Of a stretch of 64,000 nt of DNA, positions 55,277 to 64,000 are shown one piece after another. The stretch spans positions 186,001-250,000 of the forward strand of contig NZ_PYVZ01000003.1 in the NCBI RefSeq assembly GCF_003056405.1, read 5' to 3'. Position numbers and translations under genes: made by a program. The notes under the pieces are model-generated. The model worked only from the letters and a program-made list of their open reading frames with translations, ran no database searches and was not told the DNA's origin. Numbering within the stretch: position 1 is the stretch's first letter; each line of letters begins with the position of its first letter. The DNA is from Devosia indica. Lineage in GTDB: Bacteria; Pseudomonadota; Alphaproteobacteria; Rhizobiales; Devosiaceae.

Positions 55277-56445
55277 CCGATATCGCTCCGGACATGTGGG
55301 CAAAGGTGCCCGCTGGTGCCGCCGTGCCGCCCCCGCCGCCGCCCGCGCCAACCTATGGGCAGGAGGTGCGCCGGCGGCTGTGGGCCAATAAGCCTGCGGT
55401 CATTTCCATCGTGTTCATCGTCGCGCTGGTGCTGGCGGCCTTTTTCGGCCCGTATCTCTCGCCGCACACCTATTTCCGGCAGGATCTGAAGCTCTCTAAC
55501 ATCCCGCCCGCCTTCGAGACCTATGCCGTCCCGCAGGAGGACGGCTCAGTCACGCGCTTCTTCCTCAACGCCTCGAATTTCAATCTCTACGAGGTCGATG
55601 CGGAGGGACATGTGCTCGGCCTGCTGCGCGGCGGCCGCAAGGACATCATCAAGAAAAGCCAGCCCTATGAATTCGGCGACCAGGCCGTCACGCTGGACTA
55701 TTCCAGGCTCCCGGCCAGATTGTTGCTGGAGGACGGCACGGAGCTGCGCCCCTCTGGCTGGAGCTGGAACCGCACCTATCTGTTCGGCACTGACCAGCTT
55801 GGCCGGGACATCCTGGTGCGCCAGCTCTATGGCGCGCAGATTTCGCTGACCGTCGCCTTTGTCGCCACGCTGGTGAACTTCTGCATCGGCGTCTTTTATG
55901 GCGGCATAGCCGGATATGTCGGCGGGCGCGTGGATGCGGTGATGATGCGCATTGTCGAGATTATCTCCACCATTCCGCTCACGCTTTATGTCGTGCTGCT
56001 GATGGTGGTGTTCGACTCAGGATTGCTCTCGATTATCGTGGCCATCGGCTCGGTGTTCTGGGTGGACATGGCCCGCATCGTGCGTGGGCAAATCCTCAGC
56101 CTCAAGAGTCAGGACTATGTCGCAGCGGCCCGCACCATGGGCGCGTCGCCTACCCGCATTCTCACCAAGCACCTGCTGCCCAATTCCATCGGGCCGATCA
56201 TCGTCACCCTCACCATGCTGATCCCGTCGGCCATTTTCATCGAGAGCTTCATGAGCTTTATCGGCCTTGGCGTGACCCCGCCGCTGGCGTCCTGGGGTTC
56301 GCTCACCTCCGAGGCGGTGGAGACCCTGCGAACCTATCCGCACCAGTTGTTCTTCCCCGCTGCCGCGATTTCGCTGACCATGTTCGCGTTCAATTTCCTG
56401 GGCGATGGTCTGCGCGACGCCCTTGATCCGAGGTTGCGCGGATGA
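55273..56445 (+). CDS. Oligopeptide ABC importer permease (OppC-like, with insertion)
   Basis: This 390-residue membrane protein starts with a Pro-rich cytoplasmic tail (PPPPPPAP at 19-26) and has a first span near residue 42. About 110 periplasmic residues follow before GTDQLGRDILVRQLYG. The docking loop YVAAARTMGASPTRILTKHLLPN and the ending [14 protein letters not shown] are standard. The insertion is larger than in E. coli OppC. Its start overlaps the OppB-like stop (ATGA). Confidence 0.92.
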   Translation: MTDIAPDMWAKVPAGAAVPPPPPPAPTYGQEVRRRLWANKPAVISIVFIVALVLAAFFGPYLSPHTYFRQDLKLSNIPPAFETYAVPQEDGSVTRFFLNASNFNLYEVDAEGHVLGLLRGGRKDIIKKSQPYEFGDQAVTLDYSRLPARLLLEDGTELRPSGWSWNRTYLFGTDQLGRDILVRQLYGAQISLTVAFVATLVNFCIGVFYGGIAGYVGGRVDAVMMRIVEIISTIPLTLYVVLLMVVFDSGLLSIIVAIGSVFWVDMARIVRGQILSLKSQDYVAAARTMGASPTRILTKHLLPNSIGPIIVTLTMLIPSAIFIESFMSFIGLGVTPPLASWGSLTSEAVETLRTYPHQLFFPAAAISLTMFAFNFLGDGLRDALDPRLRG

Positions 56446-57442
56446 CCCAGACTGTCCTTTCCGTCCGCGATCTGGCGACCTCCTTCTTCACCCGCCGTGG
56501 TGAGGTTCAAGCCGTGCGCGGTGTCAGCTTCGACGTGCGCCCCGGTGAAATCCTCGGTCTGGTTGGGGAAAGCGGTTCGGGCAAATCGATCACCTGCATG
56601 TCCGTGCTGCGGCTTCTCAAGACTGGTGGCCGTATCAAGTCGGGCAGCGCCAATTTCGAGGGCACCGACTTGCTCTCGCTCGATGAAAATGCCCTGTCCG
56701 ATCTGCGCGGCAACCGCATTGGCGTGATTTTCCAGGACCCGATGACCTCGCTCAACCCGACCCTGACGGTTGGCGAGCAGGTCATGGAGGCGATCCTGCG
56801 CCACAGGTCGATCAGCCGCGCCCAGGCCCGGGCCCGTGCCGTAGAGTTGTTTGAGTTGGTGCGCATTCCATCGGCCGCGGCGCGGCTCAAATCCTATCCG
56901 CACGAATTCTCAGGCGGCATGCGCCAACGCGTGATGATTGCCATTGCCCTGGCCTGCGACCCCAAGCTGCTGATCGCAGACGAGCCGACTACGGCGCTCG
57001 ACGTGACCATCCAGCGCCAGATCCTGGCCCTGCTCAAGGATCTGCAGCAGCGGCTGGGCATGGCGGTCATCCTCATCACGCACGATCTGGGTGTCATCGC
57101 CGAAGTCACCGACCGTGTGCTGGTGCTCTATGGTGGACTCGTCATGGAAACCGCGCCGGTGCGCGAGCTGTTTGCCGCGCCGGGACATCCCTATACGGTG
57201 GGCCTGCTCGGGGCGGTCCCAGACCTCCGCGACGATACCCATCGGCGCCTGACGCCCATTCCGGGCAGCCCGCCCAATATGCTGGCGCCCCCTCCCGGTT
57301 GCCCTTTTGCGCCGCGTTGCCCGCATGCGATGACCCGCTGCCTGGCCGAATTGCCGCCCTTGTTCGGCGAGGGTCATCAGTCCCGCTGCTGGCTGCAACA
57401 CCCCGACGCGCCCAAGGTCGACGCCGTGCACGAGGTGGCCGC

Positions 57443-57446
<4 letters not shown>
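56442..57446 (+). CDS. Oligopeptide ABC importer ATPase (OppD-like)
   Basis: This 334-residue ATPase has Walker A (GESGSGKSI near residue 42), the signature [15 protein letters not shown], Walker B ([16 protein letters not shown]) and a C-terminal tail with spaced cysteines ([17 protein letters not shown]), a cluster-binding feature common in OppD/DppD. Starts and stops overlap with both neighbours. Confidence 0.94.
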
Positions 57447-58435
<989 letters not shown>

Positions 58436-58462
58436 AATCCCCGACAACAGGAGAGAACGCGA

Positions 58463-60043
58463 ATGAAAAAGATGGTTCTGCCGCTGATGACAGCGGCCCT
58501 GCTGGGCAGCACGGGCGCAGCCCTTGCCGCCGGCGAGTTGACCTATGTGGTCAACAATGAAAGCGCCAAGTACGATCCCGGCACCACCGCCGAGACCTTT
58601 GCCGCGCCCATTATCGGCAATACTTTCGAGGGCCTGGTGCGCCTCGACGCCGAGGGCGAAGTGGTTCCGGCCCTGGCCGAAAGCTGGGACATCTCGGACG
58701 ATGGCCTGACTTACACCTTCACGCTGCGCGACGCGCTGTGGTCCGACGGTGAGCCGGTCAAGGCCTCCGACTTCGTCTATGCCTGGAAGCGCGTGCTCGA
58801 CCCGGCTTCGGGCGCGATGAACTCGCAGATGCTCTATCACATCGTGGGCGCTGAAGAGGCCTTTGGCGGCGGAGATGCCGAGGCCATCGCAATTTCGGCT
58901 CCTGACGACAAGACGCTGACCTTCACGCTCAAGCAGCGCGTGCCCTATATGCTGCAATTGCTCAACTACCCGACCTTCTACCCGGTCCGCGAAGACGTCG
59001 TCTCGGCCGATCCGGAAGGCTGGACCCGCGATCCGGCGACCTTCATCGGCACCGGCCCGTTCCGCGTCACCGAGTTCAACCAGGGCGAGTCGGTGGTGTT
59101 CGAGAAGAACCCGAACTACTACGCGGCCGACGAAGTGAGCCTCGACAAACTCACCTTCCGCCTGATCCCGGATCCGGCAACGGCGCTTGCCGCGATGGAA
59201 GCGGGCGACGTGGATGGCATCGAGGCGGTTCCGGCCCCGGAAATTCCGCGCCTGTCGGTGGAATCGGACGCCTTCATGATCGTGCCGGCCCTTGGGACCA
59301 CCTACGCCTTCTTCAACCCGAACCAGGTGCCGCTCGACAATCTGCATGTGCGCAAGGCCCTTTCAATGGCCATTGACCGCTCGGAGATTGTTGAGTTCGT
59401 GCTGCAGTCAGCAGATGTCCCGGCAATCGGCCTCGTGCCTCCGGGCATGGGTCTTGCCGGCGAAGACTTCACCGATGGCCGCGACAATTTCGGTCTCTCG
59501 GAAACCGCAGACGTTGAAGGCGCCCAGGCCGAACTGGCCGAAGCCGGCTATCCCAATGGCGAAGGCTTCCCCGAAACCCTGTTCGTGACCTATTCCTCGC
59601 CACCGATCGAGAAGCTGCTCGAAGCCATCCAACAGATGTGGAAGGAAAACCTCAATATCGACGTCGCCATCCAGGCGACTGAGTGGCAGGTTTATTATCC
59701 GGAGGTCCAGAAGGTCGAGTACCAGATCGCGCAGATGGGCTGGGGTGCCGATTATCCGCACCCGATGACCTTCCTCGACAACTTCGTGTCGGGCAGCGCC
59801 AACAACCTCAACAACTGGTCCAATGCGGACTACGACGCGGCCATTGCCGAGGCCAAGTCGGCTTCGGACGAGGCCGTATCGCGGGATGCCATGCGGGAAG
59901 CCGAGGCCATCCTGATGAACGACCACGTCATCCTGCCGCAGTACCATCGCTACAACTACATGATGATGAGCCCGGAGGTGACCGGGTTCTGGCGCTCGCC
60001 GCTCAACGTGCCCTATTTCCGCGACGCAGAAATCGCCGAGTAA
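58463..60043 (+). CDS. Oligopeptide ABC importer binding protein (OppA-like)
   Basis: This 526-residue periplasmic protein has a signal peptide (KKMVLPLMTAALLGSTGAALAA) and the SBP_bac_5 fold: LAESWDISDDGLTYTFTLRDALWSDGEPVKASDFVYAWKR is the family motif region, and WGADYPHPMTFLDNFVSGSANN is typical of OppA. The ATG has AGGAGAG upstream, 27 bases after the ATPase gene. It closes the operon, and a strong terminator follows. Confidence 0.94.
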   Translation: MKKMVLPLMTAALLGSTGAALAAGELTYVVNNESAKYDPGTTAETFAAPIIGNTFEGLVRLDAEGEVVPALAESWDISDDGLTYTFTLRDALWSDGEPVKASDFVYAWKRVLDPASGAMNSQMLYHIVGAEEAFGGGDAEAIAISAPDDKTLTFTLKQRVPYMLQLLNYPTFYPVREDVVSADPEGWTRDPATFIGTGPFRVTEFNQGESVVFEKNPNYYAADEVSLDKLTFRLIPDPATALAAMEAGDVDGIEAVPAPEIPRLSVESDAFMIVPALGTTYAFFNPNQVPLDNLHVRKALSMAIDRSEIVEFVLQSADVPAIGLVPPGMGLAGEDFTDGRDNFGLSETADVEGAQAELAEAGYPNGEGFPETLFVTYSSPPIEKLLEAIQQMWKENLNIDVAIQATEWQVYYPEVQKVEYQIAQMGWGADYPHPMTFLDNFVSGSANNLNNWSNADYDAAIAEAKSASDEAVSRDAMREAEAILMNDHVILPQYHRYNYMMMSPEVTGFWRSPLNVPYFRDAEIAE

Positions 60044-60062
60044 GCGGCACTACTGAAAGCAC

Positions 60063-60096
60063 AAGGCCCGCGGGATCACTCCTGCGGGCCTTTCTT
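60063..60096. terminator. Bidirectional terminator between opp operon and putA
   Basis: AAGGCCCGC (60063-60071) and GCGGGCCTT (60084-60092) form a perfect 9-bp stem, with TTTCTT on the plus side. It lies between converging genes 20 bases from one stop and 12 from the other. Confidence 0.85.
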
Positions 60097-60107
60097 GTAT
60101 CCGCGGG

Positions 60108-63100
60108 TCAGACCGCCGCCGCCATCAGGGAGGCATTGCCACCCGCAGCCGTTGTGTCGATGCAGACGTGTCGTTCAAGCTGCAGGCGGGCAATGTCGCC
60201 CCGCCCCGTCAGGGTCGCCAACAGCGCACCATCACGCTGGCTGAGCGCCTGCCGCAGCGATGTGAGGGTCTGGTCGTCGCCGAACCAGGCAACGGCGTCA
60301 AAACCACCGCCCGTGCGCAAGCAATCGAGATCGAGTTCCCGCGTTTCGAACCGGCATCCCGCCTCTTCGGCCATGGCCATTTGTGTGGCCACGTCTTCCG
60401 GCGCCGGTCCGAGGCAGAGCAGCGTGCCGCGCGGCGCCACATGAAGGCAATTGCTTTCACCCGTCGGGCCCGGAAGATAGATCCTTGCCGATTGCAGGGT
60501 CGTATCAGCATGGGTGAAGCGTGGCAGATAGTGAGGACCACCGGCCTTGGGACCCGTGCCCGAAAGGCCTTCGCCGCCAAAGGGCTGACTGCCGACAACA
60601 GCGCCGATCTGGTTGCGGTTCACATAGATATTGCCGGCATGGACCATGTCGGCCAGCCGCTTCACCCGCGAGGAGATGCGGGTGTGCATGCCGAAGGTCA
60701 GACCGTAACCGGAGGCATTGATGGCGGAGATGACCTTGCCGAGATCGTCACCGTCAAATGTCGCGACATGCAGCACTGGTCCAAAGATCTCCTCCGGCAT
60801 TTCTTCAATGCCGCTTACCCGCAACACCGTCGGCGCAACGAAGGTGCCGCCTTCGGGCGCTTCCAGGCGATGCAGCAGGCGGCCCTTTCGCGCTTCAATG
60901 TAGGCCAAAATCTTGTCCCGGGCCGCAACATCGATGATCGGTCCGACATCGGTTTTGAGAGCCCATGGATTGCCGACTGCCAATTCGTTCATGGCGCCCT
61001 TGAGCATCTCCATGGTTCGTTCATACGCCTCCTCCTGGACATAGAGGACACGCAGCGCCGAGCAGCGCTGACCGGCCGACTGGAAGGCCGAAGCAATAAT
61101 GTCGCGCACCGCCTGCTCGGTCAGCGCGGTGGTATCCACCACCATGGCATTCAGGCCACCGGTCTCCGCAATAAGCGGAGCATGGGGCGAAAGATGCTGG
61201 GCCATAGCCTGTTCGATGCGACGCGCCGTCGGCAAGGAACCTGTGAAGGCAACGCCCGCGATGGCAGGGTTGGACGTTAGTTGCGTCCCCACCTCCGGTC
61301 CACCGGGCAGAAGTTGCACGGCATCCTCGGGTACCCCGGCCTCATGCATCAACTGCACGGCGCGCCAGGCAATGAGCGGGGTCTGCGGCGCCGGCTTGGC
61401 CAGCACAGGATTGCCGGCCACCAGCGCGGCAGAGACTTGCCCGGTGAAAATGGCGAGCGGGAAATTCCAGGGCGAGATGCAAACAAAGGGGCCGCGGGCC
61501 GGGGCTTTCAGCTTTTGCGCCTCATCAGCGTAATAGCGCAGGAAATCAACGGCTTCGCGCAGTTCGGCAACCGCATCGGCCCAGCTCTTGCCGGCCTCAC
61601 GGGCCAGAAGGGCGAAGAACTCGGCAGCGTTGGCCTCATAAAGATCGGCAGCACGCCGCAGAATGGCAGCGCGCTCGGCAACCGGCACTTCGCTCCACCG
61701 CGACCCGCGTGCTGCTGTGATGGCTTGCTGCACCTGTTCTTGAGAGGCCGGTGTTACCTCCCCGACCTTGTCAGCATGGTTTGCCGGGTTGATTACCTCA
61801 ACCACGTCATCTGAACATTCCTCCATGGCGCCGACACTGGCTGCCTTCCACTGATGCTTGGCAAGAGCGTTGCGGGCCGTCTGCATCGCTCCGAATGCAA
61901 CCGGGTCCGTCAGATCCAGCCCCTCGGAGTTGCGGCGGTCGCCAAAGATCGCCGCGGGTTGCGGAATGGCCGGATTGGGAATGGCGTCGCCCAGTGCCAG
62001 CAGCTTGCCAATCGGATCCTCGGCCACCGTCTCGGCTGGAATGTCGTCATCGGCAATCTGATACACAAAGGAACCGTTGGCACCATTTTCCAGCAGGCGG
62101 CGCACCAGATAGGCCAGTAGGTCCTTGTGCGCCCCCACTGGCGCATAGATACGCGTGGTCGTCCCCTCTGACTTGCGCAGCACATCGTGCAATTGCTCGC
62201 CCATGCCGTGCAGCCGCTGGAATTCATAGCTGTCCTTTCCCCGGCTTGTCTGGGCGGCCAAATGCAGGACGGCGGCGGCGGTATGGGCGTTGTGGGTCGC
62301 AAATTGCGGGTAGATATGCTCGGCGCCAAACAGCTTTCGCGCCGCCGCGATATAGCTCACATCGGTCGCCGCCTTGCGGGTGAAGACCGGATATCCAGGC
62401 AGGCCCATGACTTGCGCGCGCTTGATCTCGGCGTCCCAATAGGCCCCCTTGACCAGCCGTACCATGATCCGGCGGTCCAGCCGGGCGGCAGTTTCCTCCA
62501 GCCAATCGATCAGCGGCAGAACCCGCTTGCCATAGGCTTGCACCACCACGCCGAAGCCGTTCCAGCCCGCCAATTCGGGTGTTTCGAGTACAGCTTCGAT
62601 CACATCCAGCGAGAGGTCGAGCCGGTCGGCCTCCTCAGCGTCGATGTTGAAGCCCATATTGGCCTTTGCCGCGACCAGAGCGAGCTGACGGGTGACGTCG
62701 ACCAGTTCGGTCATCACGCGTTCGCGCTGGGCAAATTCATAGCGCGGGTGCAAGGCACTGAGCTTGACCGAAATGCCGGGATTGTCGCGCACCGAGCCAT
62801 GAATGCAATGCGGTGCCAAGGCGTTGATGGCGTTGAGATAGGCATGGAAATAGCGCTGCGCGTCCTCGGCCGTGCGGGCCGCCTCGCCCAGCATGTCGTA
62901 TGAATAGCGATAGCCCAGGGCCTCGGGCTTTCTGGCATGCGCAACGGCTTCGTCGATGGTTCGACCGAAGACGAATTGGCTGCCCATCAGACGCATGGCA
63001 TGGCTGACGGCAGTGCGAATGACTGGTTCACCCAGCCGCGCCACGGCCCGGTGCAACGCCGATTTCGGGGCGATTTCGGGATCGCCCAGAACTTCGGCAG

Positions 63101-63479
63101 TCAGGTTCAACGCCCATGACGAGAAATTGACCAGGGGGCTCTCGGAACCGCCAAAATGGCGGGCCCAATCGGCGCCGCCAATCTTGTCGTGGATCAGGGC
63201 ATCGACCGTCTCACTGTCGGGCACCCGCAGCAGGGCTTCGGCGAGCGACATCAACGCCAGGCCTTCCTCGCTATCCAGGCCGTATTCGGCCAGAAAGCTC
63301 TCCATCAGTCCCAGCTTGGTGCTGCTACGGACCGCCTGAACAAGGTCGACGGCGCGCCGCGAAATCTGAGCGCGGGCCACATCGTCAAGGCCAGTCTGGC
63401 CGATCAGGTCGCTGACGAGCGTGGTTTCGTCGGCATGGAGCCGGGCGCGAAGCAATTGGCGAGGCGGGGTCTGTGGCAT
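60108..63479 (-). CDS. putA: Bifunctional proline dehydrogenase / P5C dehydrogenase
   Basis: This 1123-residue enzyme oxidises proline to glutamate at the inner face of the membrane. The FAD-dependent proline dehydrogenase half contains MVRLVKGAYWDAEIKRAQ. The NAD-dependent aldehyde dehydrogenase half has AETGGLNAMVV and the catalytic cysteine near residue 807 in AGQRCSALRV. The C-terminal motif CIDTTAAGGNASLM near residue 1105 marks a type B PutA. The N-terminal ribbon-helix-helix DNA-binding domain of E. coli PutA is absent, so regulation must come from elsewhere, most likely the divergent Lrp-type gene. Confidence 0.96.
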   Translation of the reverse strand: MPQTPPRQLLRARLHADETTLVSDLIGQTGLDDVARAQISRRAVDLVQAVRSSTKLGLMESFLAEYGLDSEEGLALMSLAEALLRVPDSETVDALIHDKIGGADWARHFGGSESPLVNFSSWALNLTAEVLGDPEIAPKSALHRAVARLGEPVIRTAVSHAMRLMGSQFVFGRTIDEAVAHARKPEALGYRYSYDMLGEAARTAEDAQRYFHAYLNAINALAPHCIHGSVRDNPGISVKLSALHPRYEFAQRERVMTELVDVTRQLALVAAKANMGFNIDAEEADRLDLSLDVIEAVLETPELAGWNGFGVVVQAYGKRVLPLIDWLEETAARLDRRIMVRLVKGAYWDAEIKRAQVMGLPGYPVFTRKAATDVSYIAAARKLFGAEHIYPQFATHNAHTAAAVLHLAAQTSRGKDSYEFQRLHGMGEQLHDVLRKSEGTTTRIYAPVGAHKDLLAYLVRRLLENGANGSFVYQIADDDIPAETVAEDPIGKLLALGDAIPNPAIPQPAAIFGDRRNSEGLDLTDPVAFGAMQTARNALAKHQWKAASVGAMEECSDDVVEVINPANHADKVGEVTPASQEQVQQAITAARGSRWSEVPVAERAAILRRAADLYEANAAEFFALLAREAGKSWADAVAELREAVDFLRYYADEAQKLKAPARGPFVCISPWNFPLAIFTGQVSAALVAGNPVLAKPAPQTPLIAWRAVQLMHEAGVPEDAVQLLPGGPEVGTQLTSNPAIAGVAFTGSLPTARRIEQAMAQHLSPHAPLIAETGGLNAMVVDTTALTEQAVRDIIASAFQSAGQRCSALRVLYVQEEAYERTMEMLKGAMNELAVGNPWALKTDVGPIIDVAARDKILAYIEARKGRLLHRLEAPEGGTFVAPTVLRVSGIEEMPEEIFGPVLHVATFDGDDLGKVISAINASGYGLTFGMHTRISSRVKRLADMVHAGNIYVNRNQIGAVVGSQPFGGEGLSGTGPKAGGPHYLPRFTHADTTLQSARIYLPGPTGESNCLHVAPRGTLLCLGPAPEDVATQMAMAEEAGCRFETRELDLDCLRTGGGFDAVAWFGDDQTLTSLRQALSQRDGALLATLTGRGDIARLQLERHVCIDTTAAGGNASLMAAAV

Positions 63480-63600
63480 AACCGGTCAATCCTGATTTTC
63501 AGCGCCATGATGCCAGAAACGTTATGGCCGTTTCGCCTGATCTGCTATGCACCGACAGGTGATTGAAACATCAGCGCACCAGATAATCAGAGAAGCGCCT

Positions 63601-64000
63601 ATGAAGTTCCCGCCCGGCAGTCCATTGGACCAGATCGATCGCCGCATTCTCAACGAACTGGCCAGTGACGGCCGGATCAGCGTTGCGGAACTGAGCCGTC
63701 GGGTCAATCTGTCCAAGACCCCCTGCCAGGCCCGTATCCGCCGGCTGGAGCACGAAGGATATATCCTGGGGTATCGGGCCGTAATCGACCCGACGCGGCT
63801 GGGCCTGCCGCATGTGGCCTTTGTCGAGGTGCGCCTGAGCGACACCCGCAAAGCGGCGCTGGACGCATTCAACAAGGCCGTGCGTGGCCTGCCCGAGGTC
63901 GAGCAGGCGCATATGATTGCTTCGAGCTTTGACTATCTGCTCAAGGTTCGCACCAAGGATATCGCCGCCTATCGGGAGGTGCTGGGCGAGAAAATCTCGG
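63601..64000 (+). CDS. putR: Lrp/AsnC-family regulator PutR (3' end outside window)
   Basis: This is the first 133 residues of an Lrp-type regulator. The helix-turn-helix LDQIDRRILNELASDGRISVAELSRRVNLSKTPCQARIRRLE is followed by the RAM ligand-binding domain (SFDYLLKVRTKDIAAYREVL). In alphaproteobacteria the gene divergent from putA is usually this proline-responsive activator, and the putA here lacks its own DNA-binding domain, which fits. About 15-20 residues are missing at the window end. Confidence 0.9.
   Translation, partial: MKFPPGSPLDQIDRRILNELASDGRISVAELSRRVNLSKTPCQARIRRLEHEGYILGYRAVIDPTRLGLPHVAFVEVRLSDTRKAALDAFNKAVRGLPEVEQAHMIASSFDYLLKVRTKDIAAYREVLGEKIS

Overview
The window is 64 kb of high-GC bacterial chromosome. 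It looks alphaproteobacterial, and most likely Hyphomicrobiales (Devosia- or rhizobium-like). The grounds are an Fnr/FixK-type regulator with a four-cysteine cluster, small DUF1127 proteins, a type B PutA without its own DNA-binding domain next to a separate Lrp-type PutR, and a very high density of ABC importers with adjacent LacI, GntR, AraC and XRE regulators. The genus is inference. No phage, transposase, CRISPR array, rRNA or tRNA was seen, and the window reads as ordinary chromosome.

Layout. (1) 1-2.7 kb: the 3' end of an L-rhamnose isomerase, a LysR regulator, a Cys-tRNA(Pro) deacylase and two DUF1127-type small proteins. (2) 2.9-10.1 kb: a cytochrome bd module, cydA-cydB-cydX leftward and cydD-cydC rightward, with a perfect FNR box between them and fnrL next to cydC. 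(3) 10.1-13.6 kb: a 630-base spacer with strong hairpins, then the copper operon copA-cueR-copZ behind a clear MerR-type promoter. A second CueR-like promoter lies in front of a DUF305 gene at 18.9 kb. (4) 13.7-18.5 kb: a ribose-type sugar importer with a divergent LacI regulator. (5) 18.9-27.7 kb: a LacI regulator, a maltose-type importer and a GH38 alpha-mannosidase, probably one mannoside-use operon. (6) 27.7-34.3 kb: a polyamine-type importer coupled to an Asp/Glu-hydantoin racemase family protein and a GNAT acetyltransferase, with a divergent GntR regulator. (7) 34.3-45.7 kb: a peptide-family importer of the kind that also carries alpha-galactosides, two AraC regulators, a GH4 glycosidase and an intact flavin-dependent halogenase. 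(8) 45.7-60.1 kb: two complete peptide importers, an M24 (Xaa-Pro type) peptidase, an XRE-cupin regulator and a tandem pair of GAF-domain proteins. (9) 60.1-64 kb: putA with divergent putR, cut by the window end.

The genes fit a heterotroph scavenging plant- or soil-derived sugars, glycosides and peptides. Six ABC importers are each paired with a local regulator, and several with the catabolic enzyme for the expected cargo. The peptidase, peptide importers and PutA together suggest use of proline-containing peptides. The bd oxidase module would support respiration at low oxygen. The least expected element is the flavin halogenase inside the glycoside locus. The tandem GAF proteins between two peptide importers are the best candidate for an uncharacterised sensing or binding function.
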